Shown: positions 59,648 to 64,000 of the stretch, in pieces
How the letters are laid out: each line of letters starts with the position of its first letter
Numbering within the stretch: the stretch's first letter is position 1
Source: Pararhizobium polonicum
GTDB taxonomy: Bacteria; Pseudomonadota; Alphaproteobacteria; Rhizobiales; Rhizobiaceae
Length of the DNA: 64,000 nucleotides
Assembly: GCF_001687365.1 (NCBI RefSeq)
Contig: NZ_LGLV01000007.1
Coordinates: 62,001 to 126,000 of the forward strand
Reading direction: 5' to 3'
Program-made: the position numbers and the translations under genes
Notes under the pieces: model-generated
Told to the model about the DNA's origin: nothing
The model's database searches: none
What the model saw: the letters and a program-made list of their open reading frames with translations, nothing else

Positions 59648-60418
59648 ATGAAAAATATTCTGATCGTGGGGATCGGCACCGGAAATCCCGAGCATCTGAC
59701 CGTACAGGCGATCAACGCCCTCAACACGGCAAATGTCCTGTTCATTCCCACCAAGGGTGAGGCAAAGGCCCAGCTTGCCGGCATCCGCCGCGATATCGTT
59801 TCGCGCTATGTCACCCGGGCCGATAGCCGGGTCGTGGAATTCGCGGTCCCCGTCCGCCAGACGGCGGAACGGTCCTATCACCACAGTGTCGATCAGTGGC
59901 ATGCAGCGATCGCCACCGCCTACGAACGCCTGCTGCTCGAAGAGCTTGTGGAGGGGCAGACCGGTGCCTTTCTCGTCTGGGGCGATCCGATGCTCTATGA
60001 CAGCACCATCCGCATTGTCGAGCGCGTCCGCGCCCTGGAAACGGTGGCGTTCGACTATTCGGTCATTCCCGGCATCACCAGCATCCAGGCGCTGGCCGCC
60101 AGTCACAGGATCCCGCTCAATCTTGTCGGCAAGCCCGTCGAGATCACCACCGGCCGGCGTCTGTCGGAAAGCTTTCCGCAAAGGAGCGAGACGGCTGTCG
60201 TCATGCTCGACGGCGAACAGGCTTTCATGAAGATCGACGATCCGGATGCTTGGATTTATTGGGGCGCCTATCTCGGAACGGAGCAGGAGATCGTCATTTC
60301 CGGCCGGCTCGCGGATGTGAGGGATGACATCCTGAAGTCCAGGGCCGAGGCCCGGGCGCGGCATGGCTGGATCATGGATATCTATCTCCTGCAAAAGGGC
60401 GCGGATTTCGAAGAGTAG
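59648..60418 (+). CDS. cobF: Precorrin-6A synthase (deacetylating)
   Basis: This 256-residue SAM methyltransferase of the tetrapyrrole family acts in aerobic cobalamin synthesis: C-1 methylation of precorrin-5 with loss of acetate, giving precorrin-6A. Visible are ILIVGIGTGNPEHLTVQAINAL, the GTGNPEHLT variant of the GPGD motif, then VEGQTGAFLVWGDPMLYDSTIRIVERV and YSVIPGITSIQALAASHRIPLN. ATG 59648 starts the family's N-terminus; an earlier in-frame start lacks a ribosome site. It begins the cobFGHIJ cluster. Confidence 0.93.
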   Translation: MKNILIVGIGTGNPEHLTVQAINALNTANVLFIPTKGEAKAQLAGIRRDIVSRYVTRADSRVVEFAVPVRQTAERSYHHSVDQWHAAIATAYERLLLEELVEGQTGAFLVWGDPMLYDSTIRIVERVRALETVAFDYSVIPGITSIQALAASHRIPLNLVGKPVEITTGRRLSESFPQRSETAVVMLDGEQAFMKIDDPDAWIYWGAYLGTEQEIVISGRLADVRDDILKSRAEARARHGWIMDIYLLQKGADFEE

Positions 60419-60568
60419 CTGTAACGTCCCGGTTGCTTTGCAACGCGGCATGGCGGCCCGTTTGTCTGTGCTGTAGAATGCTGTCATGACGGGCCGAAGA
60501 TGGCCCGGCGTATTTGCCCGGCGCACGTGATTGTGCCTTTGAAACCCGAGGATGGCCTACCACCCGCC

Positions 60569-61945
60569 ATGACGTTCTGTGCTGCACCATTTGAGGGATC
60601 GACAGATCCGGCACATCGATCAGCGATGCGCCGCGGAGCCTGCCCGTCATTGGCTGCGCCGATGATGACGGGCGATGGTCTGCTGGTCCGCCTGCGGTCT
60701 GCCAGGCCGGGATTCAGGCTGGGCGAACTGATGGCGATCGCGGATGCGGCCGCGCTGTGCGGAAACGGCATCCTTGAAATCACGGCGCGGGGAAACCTGC
60801 AGATCCGCGGGCTGGCGGCGGAAACGGTGCCGCTTCTGGCTGAAAAGATCGCCGATGCAGGGATCGCGATCGCGGAAGGCCTTGCGATCGAAACGCCGCC
60901 TCTGGCCGGGCTGGACGCCTCGCAAATTGCCGATCCTGTTGCTCTTGCAGAGCGGCTTCGCACAGTCGTGGCGGCATATCGGCCGCCTCTTGCTCTCGCG
61001 CCGAAACTGTCTCTCATTGTCGATGGTGGCGGCCAGCTGCATCTCGGCGAGGTGACGGCCGACATTCGCCTGCGTGCGGTCCACGCCGAGGGAAAGGTGC
61101 TCTGGCTGTTGGCTCTTGCCGGTACGGAGGCAACGGCCGTCCGGATCGCTGCCCTGGAGGAAACGGCTGTCGTCCCGGCGGTGATGCATATTCTCGAAAA
61201 CCTTGCCTCGATCGGCCCGGCCGCTCGCGCCCGGGATATCGACGTGGTGGCTTTGAGGGCCAGCCTCGCCTCGACGGTTGCCCCCGATGCAATCGAGCCC
61301 TTGGAGCCTGCGCCGAATTCCGCAGGTATCCATGATCTCGGCGCGGGCCGGATGGTTTTGGGTGTCGGCCTCGCATTCGGGCAAATCCACGCGACGTCCC
61401 TTCGGGCGTTTCTTGAAGCGCTGGACATTCTCGGCGCGGCCGAAATCCGTCTGGCGCCCGGTCATGCGTTGATGGTGCTCGGAATTGCGGCAGACAGAGT
61501 TGCTGCCGCGCAGGCACTGGCGCTCGGGCATGGCTTGCGGGCCTTCCCGCGCGATCCGCGAAACTACATTGCCGTCTGTGCCGGTATCGGCGCCTGTGCT
61601 TCTGCCTTGATCGATACGAGAGCGGTGGCGCAAACCATCATCGGCAATGCGCCGGCGCTGCTCGACGGATCGTTGACGGTTCATGTCTCCGGCTGCGCCA
61701 AGGGCTGTGCGAAACCGTCCGCCGCGGCGCTGACGATCACGGCTGCGCCAATAGGCTACGGCCTTGTCGTAAATGGCCCTGCCTCGGCTGCGCCAAACGC
61801 CTACATCGAAGAAAACAAGATAAGAACCGCGATGGAACATCTCGATACGCTGGTGTCCGGCGGGAAACGGGCTGGCGAATCGGCACGGTCCTGCCTTACA
61901 CGGCTTGGAGCGGATGTGATCACAACCGCGGTTCAACAGGGATAG
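60569..61945 (+). CDS. cobG: Precorrin-3B synthase
   Basis: This iron-sulphur oxygenase, 458 residues from the start chosen, converts precorrin-3A to precorrin-3B by ring contraction-enabling hydroxylation. The sulphite-reductase-like repeats are seen in MRRGACPSLAAPMMTGDGLLVR, ARGNLQIRGL and the C-terminal cluster cysteines YIAVCAGIGACASALIDT and HVSGCAKGCAKPSAAAL. ATG 60569 gives a length close to known CobG; ATG 60500 and ATG 60626 are in frame, and none has an ideal ribosome site, so the start is uncertain. It follows cobF and is 2 nt from cobH. Confidence 0.9.
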   Translation: MTFCAAPFEGSTDPAHRSAMRRGACPSLAAPMMTGDGLLVRLRSARPGFRLGELMAIADAAALCGNGILEITARGNLQIRGLAAETVPLLAEKIADAGIAIAEGLAIETPPLAGLDASQIADPVALAERLRTVVAAYRPPLALAPKLSLIVDGGGQLHLGEVTADIRLRAVHAEGKVLWLLALAGTEATAVRIAALEETAVVPAVMHILENLASIGPAARARDIDVVALRASLASTVAPDAIEPLEPAPNSAGIHDLGAGRMVLGVGLAFGQIHATSLRAFLEALDILGAAEIRLAPGHALMVLGIAADRVAAAQALALGHGLRAFPRDPRNYIAVCAGIGACASALIDTRAVAQTIIGNAPALLDGSLTVHVSGCAKGCAKPSAAALTITAAPIGYGLVVNGPASAAPNAYIEENKIRTAMEHLDTLVSGGKRAGESARSCLTRLGADVITTAVQQG

Positions 61946-61947
61946 AG

Positions 61948-62580
61948 ATGCCTGAATACGATTACATCCGGGATGGCGATGCCATCTACGAACGCTCGTT
62001 TGCCATTATTCGCAGCGAAGCCGATCTATCCCGTTTTTCCGAGGAAGAGTCCGATCTGGCTGTCCGCATGGTGCATGCGTGCGGATTGGTCGAAGCGGCG
62101 CAATATTTCGAATTCTCGCCCGGTTTCGTTCCGGCGGCGCGTCAGGCCCTGAAAGGCGGTGCGCCGGTGTTCTGCGATGCCTTCATGGTCTCGCATGGCA
62201 TCACGCGTGCCCGCCTTCCGGCCGATAACGAGGTGATCTGCACATTGCGCGACCCGCAGACTGCCGCGATCGCCCGCGAGATCGGCAATACCCGCTCGGC
62301 GGCGGCGCTGAAACTCTGGATCGATCGCCTGGCCGGATCCGTGGTTGCCATCGGCAACGCGCCGACGGCACTTTTCTATCTGCTGGAACTGCTGCGCGAT
62401 GGTGCCCCGAAACCGGCAGCGATCATCGGCATGCCGGTCGGCTTCGTCGGTGCGGCGGAATCCAAGGATGCGCTGGCGGAAAATTCCTATGGTGTGCCCT
62501 ATGCCATCGTGCGCGGCCGTCTCGGCGGCAGCGCCATGACGGCAGCTGCCGTCAATTCGCTGGCGAGGCCGGGCCTTTGA
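61948..62580 (+). CDS. cobH: Precorrin-8X methylmutase
   Basis: This 210-residue enzyme moves the C-11 methyl to C-12, forming hydrogenobyrinic acid. It has DGDAIYERSFAIIRSEADLSRF, VRMVHACGLVEAAQYFEFSPGF with the catalytic His, PVFCDAFMVSHGITRARLP and VVAIGNAPTALFYLLEL and GMPVGFVGAAESKDAL. Length is that of Pseudomonas CobH. It starts 2 nt after the cobG stop and its stop overlaps the TTG of cobI. Confidence 0.96.
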   Translation: MPEYDYIRDGDAIYERSFAIIRSEADLSRFSEEESDLAVRMVHACGLVEAAQYFEFSPGFVPAARQALKGGAPVFCDAFMVSHGITRARLPADNEVICTLRDPQTAAIAREIGNTRSAAALKLWIDRLAGSVVAIGNAPTALFYLLELLRDGAPKPAAIIGMPVGFVGAAESKDALAENSYGVPYAIVRGRLGGSAMTAAAVNSLARPGL

Positions 62581-63314
62581 GCGCCGCTTCCGCAGGCAGG
62601 CTGATCGGTGTCGGCACCGGTCCGGGCGATCCGGAGCTTCTGACCCTCAAGGCGGTCCGGGCGCTGGAGGCAGCCGATGTGCTCGCCTATTTCGCCAAGG
62701 AAGGACGGCGGGGCAATGGACGTGCCGTCGTCGATGGATTGCTGAAGCCGGGTCTCCTGGAGTTGCCGCTCTACTATCCGGTGACGGTCGAGATCGACAA
62801 GGATCATGACGACTACAAGAGCCAGATCACCGGCTTCTACGATGCCTCGGCGGCTGCCGTTGCCGAACATCTGGAGGCAGGACGCACGGTTGCCATCCTG
62901 AGCGAGGGCGATCCGATGTTCTACGGCTCCTACATGCATCTGCATGTGCGGCTGGCCGGCCGTTTCCCGGTCGAGGTCGTTCCGGGCATCACCGCCATGT
63001 CCGGCTGCTGGTCGCTGGCCGGCCTGCCGATCGTTCAGGGCGACGATGTTCTCTCGGTGCTTCCCGGCACCATGGCCGAAGACCAGCTTGTCCGTCGTCT
63101 TGGCGATACCGAGGCTGCCGTGATCATGAAGGTCGGCCGCAATCTGCCGAAGATCCGCCGGGCGCTGGTTGCTGCCGGCAAGCTTGACCAGGCCCTCTAT
63201 GTCGAACGCGGCACGATGGCGAATTCCGCGATGATCCCGCTGGCCGAGAAGGCCGACGATGTCGCGCCCTATTTTTCGCTGGTGCTGGTGCCCGGCTGGA
63301 AGGGCAGGCCATGA
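62577..63314 (+). CDS. cobI: Precorrin-2 C20-methyltransferase
   Basis: This 245-residue SAM-dependent methyltransferase adds the C-20 methyl to precorrin-2. GRLIGVGTGPGDPELLTLKAVRALEAADVLAYF at the N-terminus and TVAILSEGDPMFYGSYMHLHVRL, FPVEVVPGITAMSGCWSLAGLPI are diagnostic. The start is TTG 62577, which overlaps the cobH TGA as TTGA, with GAGGCCGGG just upstream; no in-frame ATG lies before the conserved SAM loop. It overlaps cobJ by 4 nt. Confidence 0.94.
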   Translation: MSAASAGRLIGVGTGPGDPELLTLKAVRALEAADVLAYFAKEGRRGNGRAVVDGLLKPGLLELPLYYPVTVEIDKDHDDYKSQITGFYDASAAAVAEHLEAGRTVAILSEGDPMFYGSYMHLHVRLAGRFPVEVVPGITAMSGCWSLAGLPIVQGDDVLSVLPGTMAEDQLVRRLGDTEAAVIMKVGRNLPKIRRALVAAGKLDQALYVERGTMANSAMIPLAEKADDVAPYFSLVLVPGWKGRP

Positions 63315-64000
63315 GCGGTACCCTGTATGTGATCGGCACCGGTCCCGGCGGGCCGCAGCAGATGACCCCGGAAGCGGTCGATGCCGTGTCGAAGTCGACC
63401 GATTTCCTCGGTTATGGTCCCTATCTCGATCGTTTGTCGCTGCGTCCGGACCAGAACCGCATCGCCTCCGACAACCGGGAAGAGCTGGACCGCGCTCAGG
63501 CCGCGCTCGTTCGCGCGACTTCCGGCGCCCATGTCTGCGTCGTCTCCGGCGGCGATCCCGGCGTCTTCGCCATGGCGGCCGCTGTTTGCGAGGCGATCGA
63601 CAACGGGCCGGACGAATGGCGGACTGTCGATCTCGTCATCGTGCCGGGCGTCACAGCGATGCTCGCCGTTGCCGCCCGCATCGGTGCGCCGCTGGGGCAT
63701 GATTTCTGCGCCATCTCCCTTTCGGACAATCTGAAGCCCTGGGATGTGATCACCCGTCGTCTGAAGCTGGTGGCGGAGGCCGGTCTGGTGATCGCGCTTT
63801 ACAACCCCATCAGCAAGGCGCGGCCATGGCAGCTTGGCGAGGCCTTCGATATCCTGCGCACCGTCCTGCCCGCTGAAACGCCGGTGATCTTCGGCCGCGC
63901 GGCCGGCCGCCCCGACGAGCGCATGCTGGTCATGCCGCTCGGGGATGCGGATGCCCAGAAGGCCGATATGGCGACCTGCGTGATTATCGGCTCGCCGGAA
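63311..64000 (+). CDS. cobJ: Precorrin-3B C17-methyltransferase, N-terminal part
   Basis: The first 230 codons are present and the frame runs off the window. The protein methylates C-17 of precorrin-3B with ring contraction. It has GTLYVIGTGPGGPQQMTPEAVDAV, FLGYGPYLDRL, AHVCVVSGGDPGVFAMAAAV, DLVIVPGVTAMLAVAARIGAPLGHDFCAISLSD and VIALYNPISKARPWQL. ATG 63311 overlaps the cobI stop (ATGA). Expected full length is about 250 residues, so roughly 20 are missing. Confidence 0.95.
   Translation, partial: MSGTLYVIGTGPGGPQQMTPEAVDAVSKSTDFLGYGPYLDRLSLRPDQNRIASDNREELDRAQAALVRATSGAHVCVVSGGDPGVFAMAAAVCEAIDNGPDEWRTVDLVIVPGVTAMLAVAARIGAPLGHDFCAISLSDNLKPWDVITRRLKLVAEAGLVIALYNPISKARPWQLGEAFDILRTVLPAETPVIFGRAAGRPDERMLVMPLGDADAQKADMATCVIIGSPE

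Overview
The window is high-GC, gene-dense DNA of an alphaproteobacterium, most likely Rhizobiales (Rhizobium/Agrobacterium/Neorhizobium-like). The evidence is the hut pathway with HutF plus HutG, the heterotetrameric sarcosine-oxidase/N-methylglutamate genes linked to glxA and glxBCD, several CUT1 sugar ABC operons, a prsDE-type secretion pair and the aerobic cobFGHIJ order. Gene identities come from reading the translated sequence; no database search was run. There are no rRNA genes, tRNA genes, CRISPR arrays or insertion sequences that I can see.

1-7.45 kb: the tail of a solute-binding protein, two permeases and an ATPase of a polar-amino-acid ABC transporter, co-directional with a histidine-ammonia-lyase homologue, a monomeric-sarcosine-oxidase-like flavoenzyme and an arginase/agmatinase-family enzyme. 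The lyase homologue lacks exactly the Ala-Ser-Gly triad that forms the MIO cofactor in this family. The product set matches no pathway I know and is the best candidate here for an undescribed catabolic system. A convergent hutD and an antitoxin gene with a decayed PIN toxin follow.

7.45-15.1 kb: complete five-step histidine utilisation. hutI-hutH-hutG-hutU run on the minus strand; hutF and hutC run on the plus strand. A palindrome that looks like a HutC operator lies between hutI and hutF. Two small minus-strand genes follow.

15.9-29.3 kb: a methylamine/N-methylglutamate locus. The four-subunit sarcosine-oxidase-like dehydrogenase (soxBDAG, probably mgdABCD) diverges from glxA. An XRE-cupin regulator, an intact vapBC-like module, glxBCD (mgsABC), gmaS/glnT and purU follow. 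Together they would move methylamine nitrogen and carbon through gamma-glutamylmethylamide and N-methylglutamate, with the C1 unit leaving as formate.

29.3-41.4 kb: a long, tightly overlapped operon holding a glycerol-type ABC transporter (binding protein, two permeases, a small membrane protein, two ATPases). It continues with a DhaK-DhaL fusion, a separate DhaL, stand-alone EIIA, HPr and full-length Enzyme I, an HTH-like protein and a second DhaK. It appears to combine an ATP-type and a PTS-type dihydroxyacetone-like kinase with its own phosphorelay.

41.45-51.1 kb: a lone FAD oxidoreductase, then a LacI repressor divergent from a sugar or polyol catabolic operon (Gfo/Idh/MocA dehydrogenase, TIM-barrel isomerase/epimerase, ABC transporter), then an SDR. 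A perfect 16-bp palindrome overlaps the operon's promoter.

51.2-64 kb: a truncated ModE convergent with modABC, an inverted ModE-like box upstream of modA, ung, an EamA permease, a type I secretion pair, and the cobalamin genes cobF, cobG, cobH, cobI and the start of cobJ, which runs off the end.
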